A stretch of 64,000 bases of DNA from Delphinapterus leucas (GCF_002288925.2 NW_022098043.1:5814901-5878900), one strand, 5' to 3'. Counted from the stretch's first letter, positions 24,796 to 64,000 are shown. Program-made: numbers and translations. Notes: generated by a model not told the origin, from the letters alone.

Positions 24796-25702
24796 ATCTA
24801 TTCTTAACAAGGTCTAAAGTTAGTTATAATAACACTATCCTCTTCGCAAAGAATATAACATCCTAAGAACACTTGAATTCTGATTTCTCTCTCTATGATT
24901 TACATGTTATTACTGTTTAGTGTTTCAGTTCCACTTTGGGGAGAAGGAGCAGGATAAAACCAATCCCTAATTGATTTTTATTGTTTAACTGAATCAATCA
25001 GTGCTTGTCTGGGTTAATTTCTTTTCCTTCTTGCATCTACGTCTATCAATAGTTTTTTCAGTGATAAACACTTAAATTTTTATTTTCCTTTTATTTGTTC
25101 TTAAAGTGTTTCGACTAATTATATCTTTCTTTCATAGTTTCTCTTGGTATTTACTTCTAGGAGATTTACTTCTAGGTTAGTTATTTTCTCTTAGAACTTT
25201 TAAAGATGTTATCATATCTTTTTTGTTTGTTATCATGTCTTTTATCTTCTTGATGTCCACTTAAAAGTTTCTGCTGAGAATCCAGTTCAGTTGTTATTTC
25301 TTCTTAGACTGTTTGCTCCCCCCCACCCCTTACTGCTTTTAAAATATCTTGTGGTATTCTGCTGTATCCTTATGATGCTTCTAGGTGCAGATTTTATTTT
25401 TATCCTTCTTGGGTTGGACTTTGCTTCCTGAATATCGAACAGTTGGTCATGTAAATGAGGCATTTTTCTCTGTCTTTTTGCCATGCTGCCATTGGTGGCA
25501 TTCTTCATTAGGGTGAAACTAGGCATCAGCCGTAAAGAACCAGTGTTTTCCTGCAGGTTTAGTCAAATTCAGTCATTCAACAAATTTCAACACCTGCCAT
25601 GTTCTAGGCACAAGAATTACATATGGGAACTCTTTACAACTGGGAGTTGAAGTAGAGGTTTTAGATTTGCTGCCTGACATGCTTTCTGCTTTTCTTCTGT
25701 AG

Positions 25703-28700
25703 ACTGATAATGGTCTCGAGCTGCCAAAGAAGGTTGTGGATGCCAAGAGAAAGGTAACCGTTTCTCATCCCCTCGAGTGGAATTGGGTGCCTCTAGGAGC
25801 CCACATTGGCTGGCAGTAGACATGGCTGAATTTACAAGCTACAAGGATACTGCTTCCAGCCGCCACCTGCGGTTTAAATTACAGAGTCTAAGCCGCCGTC
25901 TTGATGAGTTGGAGGAAGCCACAAAAAGCCTCCAGAAAGCAGAGGATGAGCTCCTGGATCTCCAGGACAAGGTGATCCAGGCGGAAGGCGGCAGCTCCAG
26001 CATGTTGGCTGAGGTTGACGTGCTGCGCCAGCGAGTGCTGAGAATCGAAGGCAAAGACGAGGAGATTAAGAGAGCAGAGGATCTCTGTCAGCAGATGAAG
26101 GAGAAACTTGAGGAGGAGGAAAACCTCACCCGGGAGCTAAAATCTGAGATTGAGCGGCTTCAGAAACGAATGGCTGAACTGGAGAAGCTAGAGGAGGCCT
26201 TTAGCAGGAGTAAGAATGACTGTACCCAACTGTGTTTGAGCCTGAATGAGGAGAGAAACCTGACAAAGAAAATCTCCTCTGAGCTGGAAGTGCTCAGGGT
26301 CAAAGTGAAAGAACTAGAATCTTCTGAGGACCGGCTGGATAAAACTGAGCAGAGTTTAGTGTCAGAGTTAGAAAAGCTGAAATCATTAACTCTGACCTTT
26401 GTAAGTGAGAGAAAATACTTGAATGAAAAGGTGAAAGAAAACGAGAAACTGATAAAAGAGCTCACTCAAAAATTGGAGCAGAACAAAAAAATGAACCGAG
26501 ATTATACAAGGAATGCTTCTAACCTTCTGGAAAGGAATGACCTACGAATTGAGGATGGTATCTCTTCCACACTGCCATCCAAAGAATCAAGAAGAAAGGG
26601 AACTCTGGACTATCTAAAGCAGGTAGAGAATGAAACAAGAAACAAATCAGAAAATGAAAAGAACCGAAATCAGGAAGACAACAAAGTAAAAGACCTTAAC
26701 CAAGAGATTGAGAAACTTAAGACACAAATCAAACATTTTGAATCTTTGGAGGAAGAGCTTAAGAAAATGAGGGCCAAAAATAATGACCTTCAGGATAATT
26801 ACTTAAGTGAACAAAATAAAAACAAACTCTTAGCCAGCCAGCTGGAGGAGATAAAGCTACAAATCAAGAAACAGAAAGAATTAGAGAACGGGGAGGTAGA
26901 AGGGGAAGATGCTTTCCTGTCCAGCAAAGGCAGGCACGAGAGGACTAAGTTTAGAGGGCATGGGAATGAGGCACCTGTGTCCAAGCAGACAACCCGGGAA
27001 CTGTCCCCTCAGCATAAGCGGGAAAGGCACCGAAACAGGGAATTTGTTCTCAACAATGAAAACTATCCTCTGAGCAACAGGCAGGTTTCCTCTCCCAGCT
27101 TTACCAACAGGAGGGCAGCCAAAGCTTCCAACACAGGGGCAGGTGCAGACAGTGCGACTCAGGAGACAAAGAGAACTGAAGATCGATTCGCATCTGTCTC
27201 CTCTCAGAGTGAAGGGAAGAAGTCCAGGGAACAGCCGTCAGTGCTTAGCCGCTACCCGCCAGCTGCCCAGGAGCACAATAAAGTTTGGAAGGGCACTCCC
27301 AAGCTAGGTACTGAGAGTGGGCTGAAGGGGAAAGTAGAGAAGACGACACGAACATTTAGTGATACCACCCATGGATCTGTTCCCAATGACATATCAGGGA
27401 GAGGTGACAAGGCTTCTGACACCTCCACCGAGGCCCTCTTTGGCAAGAGGGGGCAGGTGCCTGGCAATGGAAGTCAAATAACTCAGGCTGCAGACTCTGG
27501 CAGTTCTAAGGCCGTGGGAGCTCTGGCAACATCTAGAAGATCTTCCTCAGAAGGGCTCTCTAAGGGGAAAAAGGCTGCCAACGGCCCAGAGGCTGATACC
27601 AGTTTCCCAAATTCCAAGGCTCCACCTTTATCAAAGTATCCTTATAGCTCCAGAAGCCAAGAGAACATCTTTCAGGGCTTTTCAACCCCCAATAAAGAAG
27701 GAGTTGATCAACCCATAGCAGTTGTGATGGAAGACAGTAGTCAGCATGAGGCCCTGAGATGTCGAGTCATCAAATCCAGTGGCAGAGAGAAGCCAGACTC
27801 AGATGACGATATGGACATGGTGTCTCTTGTTACTGCCAAATTGGTAAACACAACCATTACTCCAGAGCCCAAGCAACAGCCCAACTCTAGAGAAAAGGCC
27901 AAATCCCGAGGGGGACTTAGAACCTCCCTCTTTGAGAATGGTAAAGATGTGGGAACAGAAAATGAATCTGGGAAACCTGTCAGAGCCTCCACCAATGCCG
28001 TGGAGCTCCCAGAGACCAATGGTGCCGGGGTAAAAAGCCAGCGGCCCTTTAGCCCCAGAGAGGCCTTGCGATCTAGAGCCATCATCAAACCCGTCATCAT
28101 TGATAAGGATGTGAAAAAAGTCATGGGAGGATCTGGAACCGAGGCCACATTGGAAAAACAGAAGTCTACTTCCAAACCAGGGCCAAACAAAGTGACAAGC
28201 AGTATAACTATTTACCCCTCTGACAGCAGCAGCCCGAGAGCTGCTCTAGGCGAGGCCCTGCGGGAGAGGCACACGTCCACCAGCAACATCCAGGTGGGGC
28301 CACCAGAGCTCACGTCGGTTAGTAACCATGTCACCTCCCCCTTTGAGCTCTCCATTCACAAACATGACATCACCCTGCAGTTCACAGAAGCTGAAAGAAT
28401 GGGAGATGGGGCCCCGAAGAACAGGCCAGAAACGGTGGTCTCTCGGAGCAGCATTATAATCAAGCCATCAGATCCTGTGGAGAGGAATAGCCATGCACCC
28501 ACAGCGGAGACAATCAGGTGGAAAAGCCATAGTGGCCCTTTAGAAGTGGGCTCGTCAGATGCCAGACACGTTACTGTGAGAAATGCCTGGAAGAGTAGGC
28601 GAGACTTGAACTCTTTAGAAGACCCCCCAACTCGAATAGGTAAAAATGTGGAATCTACCAACACCTACATCCAGAGATCTTCCACAGACTATTCAGACCT

Positions 28701-28881
28701 TGAACAGCCCAGCTCATACCTTTTTGAGCAGGGCACTCGAAGGGTAGGCAACTCAGGGGATGCCCCCGAGCTCTCCTCCAGAAGAACCCAAAGCAGCCTC
28801 ACCGTGTCAGAGGTGCTCACTCGTCGGAATCGGGTAGGAGATACTGTCACGGCTGAAGCCTGGAACCACTTGGCAGGCATG
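25703..28881 (+). other. LUZP1: LUZP1 large exon (5' UTR end plus first 1020 codons)
   Basis: The acceptor is a pyrimidine-rich tract (tttcttctgtag) ending at 25702. Bases 25703-25821 are 5' UTR with an in-frame TAA at 25708. Coding runs from 25822 to 28881 without interruption. The donor is GTAAGT at 28882-28887. The frame stays open into the intron to 29004, so a retained-intron transcript would add about 41 unrelated residues before stopping. Confidence 0.9.
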
Positions 28882-30956
28882 GTAAGTCCCACTTCTTTCC
28901 CTCTCTCCTGTTCTCCTTCCACTTTCCCCTTTTCTCCTTTACTTTCTTTTTTGTTCCCCTCTGCCCTGGCCTGTGTGACTCAGGATTATGGAGACTGGGG
29001 CTGAGAAACACTGAATAGAACTGGGTAGTTCAGAGAACTGTTGAAAATAATGTGGATTTGGCCTTAAAGAAGAATGAAGTACCTTGAAGAAGGTATTTGG
29101 CAGAGAGCAGCATGAATTTCCAAAATTTTTCCCAATTTGTCTCCTTCATTTTGCCTTCACATATGAAGGCTACAGAAAAGGAGAGAGATGTGGCCTCTGT
29201 TCTCTTGGTTTGCCAGGGTCGCCGAAGGAGCTCCCCTTACAGCCCCACAGAGCAGCACCTAGAAGCACAAGAATCTGCAGCTGGGAGGTTCCGGGTTAGA
29301 GGAGGAAGCACAGTGGCTTTCTGTAGAGCAGAGATGGAGCCAAGGAAATGAGTTCTTTGGCTGCCTCAGTTTAGGCAGATCTTTGCCAGCTGCTGGCATG
29401 TAGGGGCGGAGGAGAGCTGGGGCTTACACTGGGCCTACTTGGATAAGCTTTATGCCCGAGCATCACTTTTGGTCCCAGACACCTATGTAGCCCATTATGT
29501 CATCAGTCTGAGGGCAGGGCTGGTTCAGTGTGGCTTGTTACTAGATAGACAAATCTAGAATCTCTCCTTATATGAGGGTCAGAGTGCCAGAACAACATAT
29601 GAAGGGGAAGCCCCCAGGAGTGTCTTTTAGATGTGAGTCCTGTGATGAAGAAAGATGTTTTTGACCTAGAGATTGTTCCCTTCTTTTATTATTTGTTTAA
29701 ATATTTATTTTTGGCTGCGCCGGGTCTTAGTTGCAGCACGTGGGATCTTTCGTTGCGGTGTGTGGGCTTCTCTCTAGTTGAGGCGCGCGGGCTCTAGAGC
29801 ATGCAGGCTTAGTTGCCCCATGGCATGTGGGATCTTAGTTCCCCAACCAGGGATCGAACCTGCGCCTCCTGCATTGGAAGGCGGATTCTTAACCACTGGA
29901 CTACCAGGGAAGTCCCTGTTCCTTTCTTTTAAAAGGCAGGTGGTGACTGTGTGTGAAGTTGAAAAGCCCTGAGTCTTTACAGGGTACCTTAAAGCACTTC
30001 CCCACCCGCTGTCTTATTCAGTCTCTCCAACAGCCCTGGTGTGTGTGGGGGGGATATTATCCCTATTTTTTAGATGTAGAAACGGAGGGTCAGCGACACA
30101 AAGGGTCTCTTCACCAAGGCCACCCAGGTGAATTACTGGAAGAGCTAAGATTTGAATCCAAGATTCTTGTCTCTAAATCCAATGCTTTTTTACCTTGCCA
30201 ACCACTTTCTCACTCATTCTTTGATCTGCATTAGCTGGGGAGGAGCAACAAGAACATTAAAAAGCAGAATTCTGGTAGAAGACGAGTGCAGAGAAAGTTG
30301 GATGAAGCTGAAACTGTGGATGTCTGAGAAATACAGGGTGAGGGGCACATATGAGATGAGATATGGTAGGAAAGGTATATGTGAGCTTTTTGGTAGTCTG
30401 TAGGTGGGAAGTAGGATAAGAGCTGTCCAGCTTCCTTTTCATACTTCCCTGCCTCTCCAGCAAGCAAATGGCTCTGACCCTGAGAGGCCTGCAGCCTGCA
30501 CGTGCAACACTCCAGTAATGCTGGCCCCTACGTGGAGGTCCCACTCCAGTGGCCCTGTTCCTGGTCCTGTCGCTTTTTAGGGCTCCTGTTCAGCTGTGAG
30601 CCTCCCAGTCTACCCTAGGAGCTCTCAGCAGCTTGGAGTTCATAGGTGGAACTTTGATATTGGCCAGTCCTTTGCAGTTCTGCTGTGGTTGGTCTGCACC
30701 ACATCTCCCTGTTAGAGAGGGCCATTGGATGGGGAGTGAGGGTGTCTTATTATTCACTGTATTGTTCTCTGCAGCTGACTTTTGTCATCTGTTGGCACAG
30801 GAGGAAGGTGACGACTGCACACTCAGTGTCTACAGGCGACTGCACAACTCCCTCGAAAGGTCTGAACTGTCTGCAAAGCCGGGGCTGCCCGAGCCTGGGC
30901 GACCCCGGGCTGAGGAACGGTTACGGCCAAACAGGCCCTGTGCTGAGGAAAACTGA
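25822..30956 (+). CDS. LUZP1: LUZP1, leucine zipper protein 1 (two coding exons: 25822-28881 and 30801-30956)
   Basis: The spliced product is 1071 residues (1020 + 51), close to the roughly 1076 of human LUZP1. It starts [16 protein letters not shown] and ends RPCAEEN. The first ~350 residues are a heptad-rich, Glu/Lys/Leu coiled coil (the leucine-zipper region). The rest is a low-complexity Ser/Lys/Arg-rich tail with recurrent motifs such as SPREALRSR and [12 protein letters not shown] 25822 is chosen because it has G at -3 and +4, and an in-frame TAA at 25708-25710 in the same exon has no ATG after it until 25822. The intron is phase 0, with donor ATG|GTAAGT at 28882 and acceptor GGCACAG| ending at 30800. 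Known for the family: LUZP1 is an actin- and centrosome-associated protein that stabilises actin filaments and restrains primary cilium formation. KDM1A lies convergently downstream. The identification is very secure. Confidence 0.97.
28882..30800 (+). other. LUZP1: LUZP1 final coding intron
   Basis: This is a 1.9 kb GT-AG intron in phase 0. It holds one minus-oriented SINE (29689-29916) and a MIR-like stretch (about 29975-30200). Nothing else is recognised in it. Confidence 0.85.
29689..29916 (-). mobile_element. CHR-type SINE in the last LUZP1 coding intron
   Basis: It is antisense and ends accagggaagtccc. The target duplication is tgttccctt/tgttccttt followed by ctttta, at 29674-29688 and 29917-29931. 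Confidence 0.92.
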
Positions 30957-31566
30957 GCCAGCTGGTGAGGTCTGCTGTCTCCTCTGCTCCTGCTTCTCAG
31001 CTCTTGCGCCTTCCTGCCCTGTGAAGGAGCCAGGCTAGAAACCAGGCCTTGGCTGGGAGACTGGCAGAGAGCCAGGCTGTGGCTTCTTTTTTGCCAGTTG
31101 GCCAGAGGGAATCAGAAACTACAAGCTGGACATGGTCACCCAGGGCCAGCTTTCCCTGATGCATGAGTCTTCTCTCCTTCTCCCCGTCCCCCAGGTAGGA
31201 TGGGCCACTCTGGCCCCCAAATGAGGAAAGACATAGAAACCCCTTGTATCCCCGCCACACAACAGCAGCCAAATCTCTTCTCTGCTCCTTGGTGGGTTCT
31301 GTGTCATAGGGCAACCCCTTCTGTGGTTAACGTTCTGATTTCTTAGTCTCTTCACTGCATCCAGTTCACTCCTCATTTGCCCCAGGGGCCTATGCACCCA
31401 CCAGCCGTCAGCTCCGCCTAGGGGGTTCCATTTCTTCCCCTGTGGAGTTCCTCAGACTTTTACAGGGGTTTATGGAACTACCCTTTAGGTTGAAGTTTCT
31501 CTGACTGGGCCCCCGGGCTGACCATTGATTCCTGGGGGCAGAGCACACAGGTACCCACCTACTGGA

Positions 31567-31603
31567 ATGACATCACACCCCCCTCCCCCCCCCCCCCAAC
31601 CCC
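31567..31603 (+). repeat. C-rich homopolymer tract
   Basis: cacaccccccctccc followed by an uninterrupted run of about 13 C in the LUZP1 3' UTR. It is prone to length error. Confidence 0.9.
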
Positions 31604-32234
31604 GGCTCTCTGTTCACCTTCCAAAGGCACCTGGAAGTGCACGAGCCTCATGCATCTCCTTCCCTGGGCACCAACATGCTGCTGGCCTTGCCTGCTCCTC
31701 TCCTGTGGCTGGAGACTTCAGGCTGACTTTGTTGTTTTCTCCTTTGGAATACTCCCAGACGAACCTGGGCCTGACCCAGCATACTCTGCCTTCTAGGAAG
31801 CGCCAGCACAGGGGAAAGTAGACAGGAAGAAGCGATTTCCCCTTAGTCACTCCACAAAGCAATCGCTCTATGAAAGGCATGGACTTTGTTCCTCCTCCTC
31901 ATCCCCCGTGGAGGAGGTATCGCACTTTACCAAGCTGATGCATTCCTACAGAAGTGGGCCCATGATTTCTGCAAACCAACTATCATTATGATGACTTCAT
32001 TGGAGGAAAGGTAATACGTGCCATCAAGGGCCCTAGATTCATACAATTCAAAATGTAGCAAACCTTTCAGGAAGCCACATAAAGAAAAATTGATTAGATT
32101 CCTTATACCAATCACGTGGGGAAAGAACCATACATTCTTGGCACTGCTTTTTCTATAGCATTCTCAGTTCAAAGAAGGGATCCCCTTTCAAAGGCTACCT
32201 TTATGAAGCAGACACTGTTCCTTCATAGTGAAAG

Positions 32235-32400
32235 AGCATTAGAGTGGAAGTCAGGAAAGCTGAATTTTCTTCATGGCTTTGTACTTCCTTGCTACGTGAC
32301 CTTGGGCAAGTCATTGTCCTCTTGGGGCCTCAGTTTCCCTATCTGTAAAATGAGTGAAATGGATGGTCTCTAAGGATCCTAAATCTGGCATTCTAAGATT
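32235..32400 (+). mobile_element. MIR remnant in LUZP1 3' UTR
   Basis: ctacgtgaccttgggcaagtc, then ggggcctcagtttccctatc, is the MIR core and 3' part. Confidence 0.7.
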
Positions 32401-34388
32401 TTTGTTTCCTCCCTGTGGGGGGTGATTCTTAATCGTGGAAGGTATTGTCCAAATGGTTTACATGTGTCCTTCCCATCGCCTTTGTTTTCCTGGGCCTTAT
32501 TCTTTCCAGTTCCCCATGTTTTAATGTCATGAGGATGAACTCAGAGAAGTTCCCTTGGCGTCACTTTTCCAGTTTATACAGTGAAAGGGTGAGGTTAGAT
32601 GGTCTCTGCAGCCCTTTTCAATATCAACCTTGCCCAGTGCCACACAGCAGGCCATGTGCTTTCCACAGCACAAGGTGTGTATATCTCCTGTTCCAGTGCT
32701 TCTTGAATCTTCTCTGCCTCCGCTCAGGGTGGGAACCAGCGTTTGCCCCTCCCTTGTCTGCATCAGATTTGGTGATCCTGGAGGAGGCTTGGGGAGCACC
32801 TACTTTCATGGACAGGAGTGTTTTGCTTATACTTCCATTTTCTGGAGTTTGCCAATCTAAGGGTATTTGTCACGTGGCTTTTGCCTTTTCTTCACATTGC
32901 TGCCTCAGATACTCAAGATGCTGTTTTCAAAATCTCTTCCTGCTGCTTTTCCTGGGTCATTGGCTCAAGGCTGCAACCTCTCACTTGTAGCCTTCCTGCC
33001 ATTCTTCTTAACTGGTTGTCAACCCTGAGAGTCCAAAGGAAACAGACCCCTGTGGCGGTCAACTGAGGCTATAGGAAATTAGGTCTGTGGTTCGTTGCTG
33101 GTGGAAACAGAAGGGCGCCAAACGATGCCTATAAAGATCTCGCCAGTAATTCGTCTTTTTGGGCGTTGGGAGCCCTGGATTCTGGTGCTGTAGCTCCTGG
33201 TGCCAAAGTCTGGATCTTTCCACATTTTAGCAGCACCAACATCTGCCACCACCCAGAATGCTCTGTGGAAGAGGGGCAGCTATGGTGCCCTTTTGCTGGG
33301 GCTGCTGTCTTAAAATCTGAGTGCAATAGGGTTTGATTGTAACAGTTATTTCAGGATAAATATTGTTTCCTTAATCTGCACACTTTCTAGAGCCGCTGTA
33401 AAATAGATTTTATTTTTAAATGTCCTCAGCATTGCAGAAAATATATTTGTAATAGCAAGTGAACGCTAGAGGCTCAGTTCCTCTGGGCTTCAAATGGCTG
33501 GCAAGGCTGGCTGTCAAATTCCAAAGTTGGAAGGCCTGTTTCTGAAAAGCAACCTAGGTGTGACCGTCTGGACCCAGGCCTCACCATCAGGGGTCCTGGG
33601 GGAAACTTCCAAATGGGAGACCTGGTAGTTGAATAGTTGTCTAATCAAGCCAAATATTCCCTCTGTCCCAGCCAACAAATCCACTTTTATGACCAGCCTC
33701 TTCTGCAGCTTGGCTCTAACTCGGAATTTTACTGGCAGGTGTATGGGGTATGGGAGGGTTCCTAGTAAGGTCTGGGAAGCTGACACTCCAGAGCTGCTTG
33801 CTTGGAGAAAGTAGAGCTGGCTCAGTGCTAGGAGCTGGTCTCCTCCACCTGCCCCCGCCTGTCTGTCACCACTCTGGTACTAGAAACCACCAGAGAAAGC
33901 TGCAGGGATGGTGGGCAGAGAAGTTGCGGCTGTTTCTGCTTTTGTGTAGCAAGGAAACAGTTCCTGGTGGGCCACAGGGATTTGCAGTGGGGCCAAGAAT
34001 TCCAGCCTCGGCCACAGGCAGGCCTGCACGTGACGCTATCACCCTCGTGGGGTGTGGGAGCGTCTGTGTTGGTCTTGGACTTGCCATCCTGGGGCAGTTT
34101 TAGTTCTCTATATTTAGTGGGTTAGTGCCATGTGCTATCATTTCCCAGTAAAGGAATAGGGACCCTGCCCCTGGGTCCCCAGCTGCCTTTGTTGGTGTGG
34201 GTTTATCATTACTCTGACAAGACTGCTTTGGAAGAGCTGCTTTTAGGGATTACCTTTTAAATACCCCAGGGTGGGGAACAACAGGGTTCTCCTCAAAGCC
34301 TCACAACCAAGATCATAGGGAAAGGGGCCCTACTTTCCTGCTGCTTCACAGCTCAGAACATGTACTGAATGGAATGTATTTTTAAGAG

Positions 34389-34394
34389 AATAAA
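34389..34394 (+). promoter_or_regulatory. LUZP1: Possible alternative LUZP1 polyadenylation signal
   Basis: AATAAA occurs about 385 bases before the better-placed signal and is followed directly by a run of about 23 T. It could give a shorter 3' UTR. Only transcript ends could tell. Confidence 0.35.
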
Positions 34395-34773
34395 GTCTAT
34401 TTTTTTTTTTTTTTTTTTTTTTGTATTTTAAAGATCGGGAGGGCTAGGGAAGTAGCCCTCAAATAAACTGTTATTACATTATAGGCCCCCTTGCTAGGGG
34501 ACACATCAGTATCTGTCGGTCCACACCTACTTGCTCAGGCAGGTGCTCTGGTCTCTCCCCTGCCCCTTGGAGTCTAGGTGCAGCAGCTTCTCCTACATTC
34601 CTGCTCCAAGCATGGGACCAAGGAGGCCAGACCCTGTCGCTGGAAACCAGGGCGAAGCCATGAGCAGTGACTCAGGGCTCCTTGGGTGCATGTGTATAGT
34701 TGAAGCTGCCTGTCTGCATGTATCCTCTGGCTCTAATGCTGCCTCTGTTGGCTCTGCAGCACAATATGTAACC

Positions 34774-34779
34774 AATAAA
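34774..34779 (+). promoter_or_regulatory. LUZP1: Likely LUZP1 polyadenylation signal AATAAA
   Basis: AATAAA lies in accaataaagctcccta and is followed within 30 bases by a GT-rich stretch (ctttgtgtgagtgtgag), the usual downstream element. Cleavage would fall near 34790-34800. Confidence 0.7.
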
Positions 34780-34797
34780 GCTCCCTAGTTTCCATGT

Positions 34798-36204
34798 GCT
34801 TTGTGTGAGTGTGAGTCAGTGGTGCCATTTTTCTTGATGTCATCTCTGTGTACAGCTGTTGCTGTGCACTGGTGCAGCTAGTATATTTCATTTACATTTA
34901 CTGAAAATACTCAGCCAAGTACTGATGCCATAAGGACTGGAAACATAGCTGAGGCTTGGGAAAGGACATTTCCTCGGACTCATGTAACTGGACTTAGAAT
35001 CATATAGCAGTTATTTCATTGCTACATTTTACTTTTAGGCTCTTCTCTCATCACACACACACACCAATCATCTGTGTCGTCTCCCAAGCTGCCTACGTCG
35101 TTTATTTAAAAAACAAAACCTCTTCAAAGACCACATACCACTGGATCAGACACCCTAACCTCCTGAGGTAACAATATTCATGGGAAAGCTAGGATTCAAA
35201 TACAGGTTGTGGTCCAAAGTCAGTATACTTTCTACTACGTGCTCTTCTCACCTTTACATCATAGTTACACCACTTGCCCTGATCCTGGTGTGCAAATTTT
35301 TCCCATGGTTGTCACTCATTCCAGGACGAGGGAAAAAGCCCTCTCCATCTTCATCTTCCAGTCAGACCACCAATGTAATGTCCCTTAAATCTTACTAAGA
35401 ATAAAACCTCATTTAAACTAATTATAGGGAAGAATTGACTAACGGGAGTAAAATCCAACTTCCAGAAGCAGATTATGTACATAACTTACAGTAACATACA
35501 TAGTCTGTTAGGAACCCTTTGGAAGAAAAAGGCACTGTTCCCTTTTTGTAAAAATGTTTTTAGTCTTACGTGGCAGAAACGACTTTGCAAATGTGATTAA
35601 GGATTTTGAGGTGGGAGAGAGATCTGGGTGGGCCTTAAATGAAATCACTAGTATCCTTATAAGAGGGAGATAAGATCTGACTACAGAACAAGAGAAGGTG
35701 ATGATGGAAGCAGGGATTGGAGTAATGTGCTTTTAAGATGGAGGAAGGGGCCACAAGCCAAGGAATACAGTCACTAGAATCTGAAAGAGGCAAGGAAATG
35801 GAATCTTCCTTCAGAGTCTGCTATGATAATTTGTTACAGCAGCAACAGAAAATTTCCACTATGTTACCTAAACCCTTGATCTCCTTAAACTTTTATATCA
35901 ATACCTTGGACAGAAGTGGAAAGTTAGCACATACCCATGGAGGGAATCTAGGGGAATAAAGCCAGGATGGTATGCCAGAGGCCCACCCAAACTTTGTGTC
36001 AAGGCTTGTGTCTTGTCTTATCTTGAAAATTCATTCAGTTTCCTAATATCCATATGCTTGACCTGCAGTTTCCTACCCCTGGCAGACGGTCACCCCACAA
36101 TCCCAATGGGGAAGTCTAGCCCCACAGACCAGGAAACACTTTGCTTCTATGGGAACCCCCCTCAATCCTGTCTTCTGACCAGACCAAACCATTTTCTCCT
36201 TTAT
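34798..36204. other. Intergenic spacer between convergent LUZP1 and KDM1A
   Basis: About 1.4 kb separate the inferred 3' ends. No gene is seen. Positions about 35550-35800 resemble an old interspersed repeat (tttgcaaatgtgattaagg, then ttataagagggagat) whose family I cannot name with confidence. A short CA run occurs at 35052-35064. Confidence 0.6.
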
Positions 36205-36636
36205 ATAAACATCCTCTTTATTTAAACATGGATAAAAACTGGCATTTTCAAAGGAGTAACACCCCTGCCTTATATATAACTCGAAACCTAAGGGGAAACA
36301 AAGAGATAAGACTAATTTTCTATGAAGTTTTATTCTCAAAATATAAAAAACCACCACACACCAAGAGACTAAGATGTTCTCTCGCAGCACTTGCTTGCCT
36401 CAGTCCTAACGAAGAACACAGACTCCCACACTAATGGACAAGTGCCTCCCTAGCTCTCTAAGTCACTTAAAGGCGGCAACCTCCTTGGCCACCTGACCAC
36501 CAGGAGCTCTAGCAGTTGATCTGGAGCCCAGATGCCAGGGTGAGTTTCTCAGTAGAATCTAATATTGCTAGAAGAGCTTTGCTTATGCAGCAAAAGACAC
36601 AAACACATCGGCCTCTTCCCTTAGAACACATCCATC
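36205..36636 (-). other. KDM1A: KDM1A 3' UTR
   Basis: About 430 nt lie between the stop codon and the first canonical poly(A) signal on the minus strand. The length suits the short 3' UTR known for KDM1A. No repeat is evident. The 3' end is approximate. Confidence 0.6.
36217..36222 (-). promoter_or_regulatory. KDM1A: Likely KDM1A polyadenylation signal AATAAA
   Basis: Forward TTTATT is AATAAA on the transcribed strand, in context gtttaaataaagagg. It is the first canonical signal after the KDM1A stop. Confidence 0.6.

Positions 36637-64000
<27,364 letters not shown>

Larger units (their letters stand above)
1..25702 (+). other. LUZP1: LUZP1 5' intronic/upstream region, repeat rich
   Basis: No conserved protein-coding exon is visible here. 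The region holds the repeats listed separately, the RPL37A retrocopy and one candidate noncoding exon. Stretches with nothing recognised include about 1040-2450, 3720-4850, 8260-9370, 12900-13400, 15100-15670 and 24800-25700. Confidence 0.6.
30801..34797 (+). other. LUZP1: LUZP1 last exon: 51 codons, stop and long 3' UTR
   Basis: The acceptor gttggcacag ends at 30800. Codons from 30801 encode [16 protein letters not shown] and continue to RPCAEEN, with the TGA at 30954-30956. Bases 30957 to about 34797 are inferred 3' UTR because no further splice site is needed and a good poly(A) signal lies at 34774. The UTR contains a C-homopolymer stretch near 31580-31600, a MIR-like stretch near 32240-32400 and a T-run at 34400-34422. 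The exact 3' end is inferred. Confidence 0.8.

Noticed and set aside
25777..25821. Possible upstream start of LUZP1
   Set aside because: It would need a GTG start. The known N-terminus MAEFTSYK begins at the good-context ATG 25822.
26160..28922. Ser/Phe-rich frames on the minus strand inside the LUZP1 exon
   Set aside because: These are shadows of the coiled-coil and Ser/Lys-rich coding sequence, without independent features.
32445..32990. A 181-codon plus-strand frame
   Set aside because: It lies in the LUZP1 3' UTR with no domain or initiation context that stands out. Chance is likely.

Overview
The window is mammalian nuclear DNA, almost certainly from a cetacean. The key evidence is about 17 copies of tRNA-derived SINEs of the CHR type. 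Their sense-strand head reads ggcttccctggtggcgcagtgg and their tail ends in ccgc followed by poly(A). Several copies are nearly identical and carry clean target-site duplications, so the family was recently active. The rest of the repeat content (L1, L2, MIR, a MER20-like hAT element, Tigger-like elements) is ordinary for a placental mammal. The species cannot be fixed from the sequence alone.

Two protein-coding genes lie tail to tail, as LUZP1 and KDM1A do on human 1p36. Positions 1-25702 are intronic or upstream sequence of LUZP1 (+ strand), filled with repeats. It includes a near full-length old antisense L1 at about 17.9-23.8 kb, a processed RPL37A copy at 3332-3707, a 100-N assembly gap at 12592-12691, and one possible noncoding LUZP1 exon at 6154-6259. 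The large LUZP1 coding exon is 25703-28881, the last coding exon starts at 30801 with its stop at 30954-30956, and the 3' UTR runs to about 34.8 kb. About 1.4 kb later the KDM1A 3' UTR begins on the other strand.

KDM1A (LSD1, histone H3K4me1/2 and K9 demethylase) fills 36.2-63.4 kb on the minus strand. Sixteen coding exons are visible, corresponding to exons 4-19 of the 19-exon human gene (residues 218-852). Codon counting from the stop puts the catalytic lysine exactly at 661 and also recovers W751, Y761 and E801. Exons 1-3 lie beyond the right edge. The 12-nt neuronal microexon E8a (DTVK) can be read directly at 52679-52690 between exons 8 and 9, with flanking motifs that fit regulated splicing. 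Exon 17 lacks one base relative to the expected frame, most likely a consensus error.

I found no novel multi-gene system. The observations most worth a second look are the KDM1A microexon with its cis signals, the one-base deletion in exon 17, and the stop-loss RPL37A retrocopy.
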